Assembly (NCBI GenBank): GCA_029974875.1
Contig: JARKQP010000665.1
Coordinates: forward strand, 1-9,000
Source of the DNA: Mobilitalea sp.
GTDB lineage: Bacteria; Bacillota_A; Clostridia; Lachnospirales; Lachnospiraceae
Direction of reading: 5' to 3'
DNA length: 9,000 nucleotides
Under the pieces are notes generated by a model. The model worked only from the letters and a program-made list of their open reading frames with translations, was not told the DNA's origin and ran no database searches. Positions 1 to 6,366 of this stretch are shown in pieces (position 1 is the stretch's first letter; every line of letters starts with the position of its first letter). The position numbers were made by a program, and so were the translations under genes.

Positions 1-813
1 CCTTGTACCGTCTTCGTATTCTATTTCAGCTTGGAATATAAATTTCATTCTTCCATAGGAACGGGGATAATAGACATATCTGCCTTCCTGACCGGCCTCC
101 ACATGATACATGCCATCCCCCAGCATAACTCCGAATACATGATGATAGTCATTTTGGGGCATCTCCGTTTTCTGGAGTATGTCCGTTTTTTGAAGCATGT
201 TCACTTTCTGGAGTATGTCGGCTTTTTGAAGCATCTCCGTTATATCATAGGTACAATAAAAGCAGGTCTTCTTATAATCCGTCCATCCCGGTTCCAGTAC
301 GTGGCCGCTGACCTTTTTCCCATCAATATACAACTCATGGTGTCCCAGGCCGGATATATAGGCAAAAGCCTGCTTTATCGCTTTTGTGTGGGAAAAGCTG
401 CGCCGGTAGATTGGATTTGATATGACATCTCCTAGGACGCCAAGCCATTTTCCCCGCCATTGCCCATCCTGTAGGAGCCCCATCTGCCAGGTTCCTGTCC
501 GGCTGTATTCACTTGGATCTTTTTCTCCTGCCTTCCATACCCGGACTTTCCAGAAATATCTGGTATTTGAACGCAACTCATCTCCCTGGTAAAATGCCTT
601 CATTTCATGTCCTATGACTTTTCCGCTGTCCCAAACCAAAGCTGCTCCCTCCGTAGGATCTCCAGAATCTGCCACCAGGATCTGATAGGCCTCCTGCTCC
701 CAGGATTTTTCATCTGTTGAAACATTCCAGCTTAATACCGGATTTAATACATCTATCCCAATAGGATCTGTAAAGTATTCTGTTTTCATATGAATAAATT
801 TAAGTCTGTCCAT
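1..813 (-). CDS. Second GH78 alpha-L-rhamnosidase, N-terminal part only (3' end beyond window)
   Basis: The frame is open for 271 codons from the ATG at 811-813 to the window edge, with no stop. The start is set by GAGGAGG at 821-827, seven bases upstream. The N-terminus (MDRLKFIHMKTEYFTDPIGI) matches the start of the complete rhamnosidase in this window (KTEQLVNPIGI). Later segments also align with it: LSW near residue 28, YFWKVRVW near 85-92, the strand/loop HELYIDGKKVSGHVLEPGWTD near 158-178, TYDIT near 188-192, and GVMLGDGMYH near 229-238. These are the N-terminal fibronectin-like and Bac_rhamnosid_N beta-sandwich domains. The catalytic barrel lies outside the window, so activity cannot be judged. 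There is no signal peptide, so it is probably cytoplasmic. It would remove alpha-L-rhamnose from glycosides. It has its own promoter and a terminator upstream, so it is a separate transcription unit. Oddity: five hexapeptide repeats interrupt the domain at residues 192-221. Identification as GH78 is firm; substrate is unknown. Confidence 0.9.
   Translation of the reverse strand, partial: MDRLKFIHMKTEYFTDPIGIDVLNPVLSWNVSTDEKSWEQEAYQILVADSGDPTEGAALVWDSGKVIGHEMKAFYQGDELRSNTRYFWKVRVWKAGEKDPSEYSRTGTWQMGLLQDGQWRGKWLGVLGDVISNPIYRRSFSHTKAIKQAFAYISGLGHHELYIDGKKVSGHVLEPGWTDYKKTCFYCTYDITEMLQKADILQKVNMLQKTDILQKTEMPQNDYHHVFGVMLGDGMYHVEAGQEGRYVYYPRSYGRMKFIFQAEIEYEDGTR
151..240 (-). repeat. Five-copy 18-bp in-frame tandem repeat (hexapeptide, 36-bp higher-order unit)
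   Basis: Read on the minus strand, the units encode TEMLQK, ADILQK, VNMLQK, TDILQK and TEMPQN. Units 1 and 3 share the core atgcttcaaaaa. Units 2 and 4 share gacatactccagaaa. The pattern is therefore a duplicated 36-bp block (30 of 36 positions identical by eye) plus a diverged fifth unit. It sits where the complete rhamnosidase in this window has the short loop TGMVKEGTNEV before the ILGDGWY strand, and the first unit matches the start of that loop. Acidic and lysine residues are spaced i to i+4 (E/D-x-x-x-K), which favours a charged helix. Confidence 0.9.
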
Positions 814-820
814 AGCATCT

Positions 821-827
821 CCTCCTC
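821..827 (-). promoter_or_regulatory. Shine-Dalgarno site of the second rhamnosidase
   Basis: GAGGAGG lies seven bases before the ATG at 813. It selects this codon over the in-frame ATG eight codons later (789). Confidence 0.8.
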
Positions 828-839
828 AAATTTGCTCCT

Positions 840-868
840 ATTATAGCTTGTAAGCAATGAAATAACAA
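840..868 (-). promoter_or_regulatory. Sigma-A promoter of the second rhamnosidase gene
   Basis: On the minus strand there is TTGTTA at 863-868, a 17-base spacer, and a perfect TATAAT at 840-845. Transcription should start near 833, giving a leader of about 20 bases that contains the ribosome site. The promoter lies downstream of an intrinsic terminator, so the gene is transcribed independently of the importer operon. Confidence 0.75.
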
Positions 869-869
869 C

Positions 870-887
870 AAATCCGCATGTGGATTT
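870..887. promoter_or_regulatory. 18-bp palindrome upstream of the promoter, candidate operator
   Basis: AAATCCGCATGTGGATTT is symmetric at 16 of 18 positions. It ends one base from the -35 hexamer. Its centre is about 45 bases upstream of the predicted start, a position usual for an activator that contacts RNA polymerase at the -35 region. It does not look like a CcpA cre site or a typical LacI operator with central CG. The binding protein is unknown. Confidence 0.45.
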
Positions 888-937
888 CACGCATATCATA
901 TGGACAAAACCTAGGACTTGATATCTCATTGCAAAAT

Positions 938-991
938 AAAAATGGCATATCAGGAAGCTTTAATTCTTAGCCTTCCTGACATACCATTTTT
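938..991 (-). terminator. Rho-independent terminator after the propeller-protein gene
   Basis: Two 20-base arms (938-957 and 972-991) flank a 14-base loop. Read on the minus strand the stem is AAAAATGGTATGTCAGGAAG pairing with CTTCCTGATATGCCATTTTT, followed by ATTTTGC. The two non-Watson-Crick positions are G-U wobbles in minus-strand RNA but A-C mismatches in plus-strand RNA, so the structure is built for the minus strand. It closes the importer/rhamnosidase/propeller operon. Confidence 0.85.
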
Positions 992-1122
992 TAAAAGTGC
1001 TTTACAAAAGAGGCCGCCATATCCAAGGAACCGGAAAGGTTGGCCGCCGCGGCATACTGTTCCAGCTTGTTAAGAGCCAGCTTAAATATTCCATAACCCC
1101 CATAGAACCTTGTCTCTATATA
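991..1122 (-). pseudogene. Orphan 43-codon open frame, possible C-terminal remnant of a lost gene
   Basis: Between the stop of the propeller-protein gene and the terminator, one minus-strand frame is open for 43 codons and ends with TAA exactly at the foot of the terminator stem. The peptide includes FYGGYGIFKLALNKLEQY and ends with SLDMAASFVKHF. It looks like the helical end of a real protein: varied composition, a Leu/Ala-rich amphipathic pattern and mixed synonymous codons. The frame has no ATG or ribosome site at its upstream end and begins after a TAG at 1123-1125. It is out of frame with the neighbouring gene. I do not recognise the family. It may be the tail of the operon's former last gene. 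The alternative is chance: 43 codons is short. Confidence 0.35.
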
Positions 1123-1127
1123 CTATA

Positions 1128-2693
1128 CTAATCTACCAGATCCTCTATATTCAATTGTATCCCATTATATTTTGCGTAGCCATAGCTTTTCGGCTTTCCA
1201 TCCTCTGCGGTGTCCAGCAATAGCTCAGGCAATAATCCTCCGTCAAATGATGCGGCTGAAAACGTCATTCGAAGCTTCATCTCTCCTGTTTGCTCACCGC
1301 TCATAGCCACATCGGCTTCATATACACTTTCCCCAGAAGCAGTCTGCCACGAGGCCTCATACCCATTATAAAAGGACAGGCCATCATCACTCATTTCCAC
1401 ATATTCTGACCGGACAGAACCGTTGGTTTTCTTAAGCATAATATATCCTGAATGCTTTCCCGCAATTTTTCCTTCAATGTTCTGGCCGGGACTCAGATGC
1501 AGCTTTTCCTGGTTTGTTTCACCATAAGGAATGCTGTCAGGGGACCGATACGCGGGAACCGGAGCCTGTGGCTTGTAGTCAAACAATTCTACTATCCGGA
1601 TACGCTTTTCTGCTGTCCCCCGCAGTCCTTCCGGCCACATTGCTTTTTTGCCGGAGGGATGCCAGGACATGGGGGAATAGTATACCCACTGCTCATCGGC
1701 ATCACTGAGCTGCACCCCTAAATACCCCTGTTCCTTCATGGATTTATTAATATCAATCAGAACCGGCCCGACATTACCCTTTCGGTAATTACGCACAGCA
1801 GTAACTCCATAAAAATAAGCAACCCTTATCATCCCCTGTGCTGCAAGATGGCTGTGGGGACGGGGCATCAGACCAAGAATAGCAAAATTTGTCCTGGGGG
1901 AGAACCGTGTACTCATGACAATTCCCAATTTTTCATCCGGTGACAATATTGTTGTTTCATCATAACCGGGTGTTTTAGTAATTTGAATGGTTTCTTCTGA
2001 AGTCAGGCTCTGGATAACTGAATCAGTCAAGGTTGAATCCTTTGCTCCAACCGAAGAAATAGCGGTACCACCATGTATGAACTGCTTTACCTCGCCGCCC
2101 CGGCTTGTCTGTGGAATCAGAAACCCTTCCCTATCCGGATCCTTCTTAAACCGCTCCATTGAATGAATCATCTGCGTGTTCTCTATGATATACCGATGTT
2201 CCTCCCGCACGAGATTACCGTATAATACCGCCGCACCCCCGTTCATGTGAAGAAGCGTCCAGCATATATGCTCATTGTCCGGTGCAATGATTATTTCCGA
2301 CCAGTGTTTAAACACCCGCCCATCCTCTTTGATGTTCCAAGGATATTCCACCGGTACCAGCTCACTTTTCTTACAATGGTCGATGTCCGGCGGGCATTCC
2401 AATACATAATCGCCGAGCAATACCTTCGTATTATCCTTATATGGCATAAACCGGATACCATTCGCCCTTGGAGGTATCTGAATAATACCTTTAAAGATAT
2501 CCCTGAAATCTGTACCGTCATCATTCATCACGGCGATATGGATATAATCCTTATCCTTAGGATCATCCTCCCGATGATAATCTACCAGCACCTTTCCTGA
2601 AAAGGTATAGGTGGCGGATGCCTGCTTGACAAAATCAGGCAATACCAAGGTTCTGACTTCAATCCTTCCTAAATCACTATCATACATCTGCAT
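1128..2693 (-). CDS. Cytoplasmic beta-propeller (TolB/PD40-like) protein of unknown function, possible carbohydrate-active enzyme
   Basis: The product has 521 residues. AAGGAGG at 2702-2708 lies eight bases before the ATG at 2691-2693; a TTG at 2717 would put that ribosome site inside the gene. Residues 1 to about 390 have repeated strand patterns with propeller-type turns: APDNEH near 137-142 after HWSEIII, SPDEKLG near 251-257, and SWHPSGKKAMW near 343-353. Such turns occur in TolB/WD40-like propellers, including oligogalacturonate lyases (PL22). A loop with RPHSH near 278-282 and a conserved-looking W-H-P near 344-346 could supply histidines for a metal or active site. The Q-x-x-H-P-H cluster I associate with PL22 is not evident. 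Residues from about 395 to the end look like a separate beta-sandwich (EGKIAGKHSGYIMLKK, then SDDGLSFYNG). No signal peptide or membrane segment is visible. Position after a rhamnosidase and before the operon terminator suggests a role in rhamnoside or uronate breakdown, but the reaction is unknown. Confidence 0.8.
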   Translation of the reverse strand: MQMYDSDLGRIEVRTLVLPDFVKQASATYTFSGKVLVDYHREDDPKDKDYIHIAVMNDDGTDFRDIFKGIIQIPPRANGIRFMPYKDNTKVLLGDYVLECPPDIDHCKKSELVPVEYPWNIKEDGRVFKHWSEIIIAPDNEHICWTLLHMNGGAAVLYGNLVREEHRYIIENTQMIHSMERFKKDPDREGFLIPQTSRGGEVKQFIHGGTAISSVGAKDSTLTDSVIQSLTSEETIQITKTPGYDETTILSPDEKLGIVMSTRFSPRTNFAILGLMPRPHSHLAAQGMIRVAYFYGVTAVRNYRKGNVGPVLIDINKSMKEQGYLGVQLSDADEQWVYYSPMSWHPSGKKAMWPEGLRGTAEKRIRIVELFDYKPQAPVPAYRSPDSIPYGETNQEKLHLSPGQNIEGKIAGKHSGYIMLKKTNGSVRSEYVEMSDDGLSFYNGYEASWQTASGESVYEADVAMSGEQTGEMKLRMTFSAASFDGGLLPELLLDTAEDGKPKSYGYAKYNGIQLNIEDLVD

Positions 2694-2701
2694 ATAGATC
2701 T

Positions 2702-2708
2702 CCTCCTT
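2702..2708 (-). promoter_or_regulatory. Shine-Dalgarno site deciding the propeller-protein start
   Basis: AAGGAGG lies eight bases upstream of the ATG at 2693. It rules out the in-frame TTG at 2717, from which translation would read through this site. Confidence 0.8.
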
Positions 2709-2803
2709 ATTTAGCAATTAATTAGGTAATTGTTAAATCACCACGCCCGTTGGTTTTAATAGGGTTTAGTGACAGCAATAGAATATCCTTATCATCTAAG
2801 CTC

Positions 2804-5335
2804 CTATAAATGATATGTGCCGGCTGACAATATCTCATGTCTTCCATCCAGCAAAATCACTTCCGCCTTCACATTGGCAGGAATCGTAATCTCATAATAA
2901 ACCTTTCCAGCTTCATATTTCCATCCGCTTACAATCTCACCTACCGGAGACCTGTAAACCGCCTTTGCATGGTTCAGTGCCTTTTGTGGATGTGGAGCGA
3001 TGGTTACTTTACCGTTCTCCAGCTTAATACCACATACGCCTGCAAACAACCAGCCGCAAATCGCCCCATAAGAATAGTGATTCAGGGACGCTTTTACTTC
3101 ACCCTTTTCATTGATGCCATCCCATGTTTCCCAGATCGTTGTTGCACCTTTCTTCACCTCATAGAGCCAGCTGGGCATAGTATCCTGCAGCAGCAATTTA
3201 TATGCCGTTTCCAGATAACCGTACCTGGCCAGCACATCACACAGGGACGGTGTGGACAGGAAGCCAGTATTCAGATGGTAACCGTTATCTATAACCTTTT
3301 GGTTTAAATCAGCAGCCGCAGCCCTTGCCTCTTCTTCACTGAGCAGCCCGAATGAAATGGCACGGACATATTCCGCCTGGCGGTCAGATTTTATTTTCCC
3401 GTCCTCTGTCGCAACCACATGGAAGGCCTCCGCAGCATTCTCGGCCACTTCCCTGTAGTGCTCCGCATCCTTATCCCTGCCAAGGATCTCTGCAATTTCT
3501 GCAAGCATCCTGCCAGAATGGGCAAGATATGCTGTCGACACCTTATACTGCGGACTCCTCATTGCATCCATCCCAGATACGTCCGGTTCACACCATTCAC
3601 CGTAGTCGACACCGGTCTCTATTGTATACATTGCATAGGGATTTTCTTTTTCAATAACACTTACAGTATTCTTATTTTTTGCGCGGCTTTCCAAAAAACT
3701 ATACCAGCCTTGCATCATCCCGTAATTTTCTTCCAGGATGCGTATGTCATCATAGCGTTTGTATAGTACATAGGGCACAATAATGCTGGCGTCCCCCCAA
3801 CCTACAGAGCCAGCCAACATCTCTGATATGTAGGAGGGTATCTTATTTTTGGGGGAAATATTGGCAAGCCTGCCGTCGCTATATTGATTTAGGCGGCATT
3901 CGGCTAACCACTTACGGACCACAGGATAGCAACCTGCCAGAAAAATCCCTGTGTCAATAAAGACGCCCATATCCCCTGTCCATGCAGCCCGTTCCCTGGT
4001 GGGACAATCCGTAGGCACATCACAGAAATTGGACTTCATGCTCCAGATACTATTGCGTACCAGCCGGTTAACGTCCTCATTAGAGCACTCAAACCGGCCT
4101 GTTTGCTCCATGTCCGAATATACCGCAATGGCAGTAAATTTTGCCCCTGATAAATCAATGTCAGCTTCTACCCTTGCATAACGGAAGCCCCAAATTGTAA
4201 ACTTGGATTTATAATGGTTCACTCCTTCTTTGCAGATGAAGACAACCCTTTGCTCCGTTCCACCCTTTTTATGCCGTTCCCGGTCTTGGAAGTTTTCCGC
4301 CGTGAAATTACCGTTCTCATCCAAGGATTCCCCATGGGTCATTACGATCCGGTCCCCGGCATGGGCATGCACAACAAATTCCACATAGCCGGCCAGGTTC
4401 TGGCTGTAATCAATAACGGTTTCTCCATTTGGCGTAGTTATCACTTTACCTTCAAAGCGTTCCCTCTCCACGACAGGAACAGAATTAGAGCACACCAAAT
4501 TCTCAGTTCCGAATTCTTCCAGCTTTACCCCGTGCCATCCTTCCATTTCCTCCATGCCAGCATCGTAAACCTCACCCTGCTGCATGTCATTTTCCCGTAT
4601 TGGGCCTTCCTGCGTAGCCTGCCAATTCCCGTCGGAAATACATACCGGCGTGCCATCCACCTCCAGCTGGAAAAACAATGAAATATCTTCCCCATATAAA
4701 TTCCGGTCACCGTCTACTCCAGAGCAGCTGCGGTACCATCCATCCCCTAAAATAACCTGGACCTCATTGGTACCCTCCTTTACCATGCCAGTTACATCAT
4801 AGGTCTGATACGCCAATTGCTTATCATAGGTATAGGATCCAGGTGCAAGGACAAAATTCCCCACTCGCTGTCCATTTAAGTATGCCTCGTATAAGCCATG
4901 ACAGGTGATATACAGCCTCGCCTGCTTCCCAACCGGTGCCTCAAAGGATGTCCTTAAATAGCTTGCCGGCTGATACTCTTCGGGATTACAGGACAGCTCC
5001 GGATTAATCCAATCCGCAACAAATTGCGCCTGATCCAGGATTCCCATCTCAAATGTAGCTGTTTCACTCCAGTCACCCGGGTTATCATTCTCATCCCAGA
5101 GGCGGACTCTCCAAGATACCTGCTGCTTTGATCCCAAATCTACTCCAAAGGCTGCATTCATCTTGCTTGTAGGTACTTTGCCGCTGTTCCATATAATTTT
5201 ATTATTGGACACCGCTTCAATTTCATAAGCTGTCTGGGTTATTCCCCCCTGGCAAATCCAGGATACACATGGTTTTGTGCAGCCGATTCCTATTGGGTTT
5301 ACCAGCTGCTCTGTTTTAAGATTAATTGCTTTCAT
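2804..5335 (-). CDS. GH78 alpha-L-rhamnosidase, complete, cytoplasmic
   Basis: The product has 843 residues, within the usual 800-1000 for the family. It hydrolyses terminal alpha-L-rhamnose from oligosaccharides or plant glycosides by an inverting mechanism. The visible order is an N-terminal fibronectin-like region (about 1-100), the Bac_rhamnosid_N beta-sandwich (about 120-290, with GLYEAYLNGQRVG and ILGDGWYR), a concanavalin-like domain (about 295-405, with DYSQNLAGYVEF), an alpha/alpha barrel (about 415-760) and a C-terminal beta domain (about 765-843). The catalytic loop DVPTDCPTRERAAWTGD is intact: Asp443, Glu448 and Asp455 have the same 5- and 7-residue spacing as the substrate-binding acids I recall for Bacillus RhaB, Glu448 being the likely general acid. 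Glu736 in TTIWETWD is the likely base-side residue. No signal peptide is present. The start at 5335 follows AAGGAG by eight bases. The gene lies 127 bases after the importer genes, past a strong hairpin. Substrate is not readable from sequence. Confidence 0.95.
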   Translation of the reverse strand: MKAINLKTEQLVNPIGIGCTKPCVSWICQGGITQTAYEIEAVSNNKIIWNSGKVPTSKMNAAFGVDLGSKQQVSWRVRLWDENDNPGDWSETATFEMGILDQAQFVADWINPELSCNPEEYQPASYLRTSFEAPVGKQARLYITCHGLYEAYLNGQRVGNFVLAPGSYTYDKQLAYQTYDVTGMVKEGTNEVQVILGDGWYRSCSGVDGDRNLYGEDISLFFQLEVDGTPVCISDGNWQATQEGPIRENDMQQGEVYDAGMEEMEGWHGVKLEEFGTENLVCSNSVPVVERERFEGKVITTPNGETVIDYSQNLAGYVEFVVHAHAGDRIVMTHGESLDENGNFTAENFQDRERHKKGGTEQRVVFICKEGVNHYKSKFTIWGFRYARVEADIDLSGAKFTAIAVYSDMEQTGRFECSNEDVNRLVRNSIWSMKSNFCDVPTDCPTRERAAWTGDMGVFIDTGIFLAGCYPVVRKWLAECRLNQYSDGRLANISPKNKIPSYISEMLAGSVGWGDASIIVPYVLYKRYDDIRILEENYGMMQGWYSFLESRAKNKNTVSVIEKENPYAMYTIETGVDYGEWCEPDVSGMDAMRSPQYKVSTAYLAHSGRMLAEIAEILGRDKDAEHYREVAENAAEAFHVVATEDGKIKSDRQAEYVRAISFGLLSEEEARAAAADLNQKVIDNGYHLNTGFLSTPSLCDVLARYGYLETAYKLLLQDTMPSWLYEVKKGATTIWETWDGINEKGEVKASLNHYSYGAICGWLFAGVCGIKLENGKVTIAPHPQKALNHAKAVYRSPVGEIVSGWKYEAGKVYYEITIPANVKAEVILLDGRHEILSAGTYHL

Positions 5336-5343
5336 AAAGTGTT

Positions 5344-5349
5344 CTCCTT
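5344..5349 (-). promoter_or_regulatory. Shine-Dalgarno site deciding the rhamnosidase start
   Basis: AAGGAG lies eight bases before the ATG at 5335. The in-frame TTG at 5365 is upstream of this site and is unlikely to be used. Confidence 0.75.
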
Positions 5350-5408
5350 CTCTATAAAATTCCAAAGTCCTATCGTATTGCTTCTTTTAATACCTAAATA
5401 AAACCAGC

Positions 5409-5444
5409 AGAAAATGCAGAAGCTGTTTGGCTTCTGCATTTTCT
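5409..5444 (-). terminator. Perfect 15-bp intercistronic hairpin after the permease genes (terminator or processing element)
   Basis: AGAAAATGCAGAAGC and GCTTCTGCATTTTCT are exact complements with a six-base loop. On the minus strand the stem is followed by GCTGGTTTTATTT, so the clean U-run starts about five bases after the stem, with more U within its 3' arm. It can act as a leaky terminator that lowers expression of the enzymes relative to the importer, or as an mRNA-stabilising end. No convincing promoter is visible between it and the next gene, so readthrough is probably needed. Confidence 0.65.
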
Positions 5445-5462
5445 TGGGATATCTCCGTGGAA

Positions 5463-6350
5463 TTACTCTTTGACCGCTCCAACCGCAATACCCCTTACAA
5501 ACCATTTCTGGAAAATTGGATAAAGGCACAGGATAGGAGCAATACCTACCACAGCAATAGCCATACGCACCGTGACCGAGGGGATACTGGAGGCATCCAC
5601 CGTCGTCCCCATATTATTTTGCTGCAGGAACTTTATGTTCTCATTCATGCTGTTCAAAATCGTCTGGATACTCTGGAGGCGGCTGTTGGCAGATAAATAG
5701 TAAACACCATTCATCCAGTCATTCCAGTATCTTAATGCGCTGGTCAGGCTCACCGTGGCCAGCATAGGCATTGACAGTGGAACGATAACCCTCCTGAATA
5801 TGGTTACTTCCGTAGCACCATCAATATGCGCTGCCTCAATCAGAGCCTGCGGAATTGTAAACTCAAAATAATTGCGCAGCATCATGATGCTATATCCGTT
5901 CAGCAAGAGATTTGGAATTAAAAGTCCAAAAATTGTATTCTTAATATGGAATAATTGTGTGTATATAATATAGGTAGCCGTCAGGCCTCCGTTAAACAGC
6001 AGGGAGAAGGTAACAAAGAATAATATGATCCTCCGTCCCGGTAAATCCCTCTTACTGAGTGTATATCCAATCATGGCCGACATGACGATGCCCGCCAGTG
6101 TCCCCACAACAGTGATAAAAATAGTAACCAGGTAACTGCGTCCGATTACCCCCCACTGGGTTAAAATATATGCGTAAGCCTCCAATGACCAAGCCTCCGG
6201 CAGAAAGGAATATCCGTTATGCAAGGCTGCCTTCTCCTCTGTAAAGGAGGCAATGATCAGCAATATAAATGGAGCCAAAGCTAAAATTGATAGAACGGCC
6301 ATCAGCACATGTCCACATGCCGCCCAACGTTTGTCGCTTGCTGTCCTCAT
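5463..6350 (-). CDS. ABC sugar importer permease, YtcP/LplC type (CUT1, MalG-like)
   Basis: The product is a 295-residue inner-membrane permease, the second half of the channel of a CUT1-family carbohydrate importer. About six hydrophobic segments are visible (roughly 13-34, 70-95, 107-130, 137-158, 188-212 and 260-280). The cytoplasmic coupling loop is present at 172-195 as EAAHIDGATEVTIFRRVIVP; it contacts the ATPase and fits the EAA...G consensus with Asp177-Gly178. The C-terminus WFVRGIAVGAVKE is the usual ending of this subfamily. AAGGAGG lies six bases before the ATG. The gene starts 16 bases after the preceding permease stop, so the two are co-translated. No ATPase gene follows, so a shared MsmX-like ATPase is inferred. 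Confidence 0.95.
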   Translation of the reverse strand: MRTASDKRWAACGHVLMAVLSILALAPFILLIIASFTEEKAALHNGYSFLPEAWSLEAYAYILTQWGVIGRSYLVTIFITVVGTLAGIVMSAMIGYTLSKRDLPGRRIILFFVTFSLLFNGGLTATYIIYTQLFHIKNTIFGLLIPNLLLNGYSIMMLRNYFEFTIPQALIEAAHIDGATEVTIFRRVIVPLSMPMLATVSLTSALRYWNDWMNGVYYLSANSRLQSIQTILNSMNENIKFLQQNNMGTTVDASSIPSVTVRMAIAVVGIAPILCLYPIFQKWFVRGIAVGAVKE

Positions 6351-6366
6351 GTTTTACCTCCTTATC

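Noticed and set aside
31..420. Plus-strand open frame with repetitive FLEYV/FLKH residues
   Set aside because: It is the antisense shadow of the tandem repeat in the second rhamnosidase, which is the continuous minus-strand coding frame with a ribosome site and family motifs.
2715..2732. CAATTA-N6-TAATTG inverted repeat upstream of the propeller gene
   Set aside because: It is pure A/T-rich symmetry in an A/T-rich leader with no GC stem or U-tract; likely chance.
2709..2737. TTAACA-N17-TAAATA as a promoter for the propeller gene
   Set aside because: The -10 matches only three of six positions, and the start would fall on the ribosome site, leaving no usable leader.
2837..3307. Plus-strand open frame inside the complete rhamnosidase gene
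   Set aside because: It is antisense to clear GH78 coding sequence, has no family features and no ribosome site; other plus-strand frames in the window are likewise shadows.
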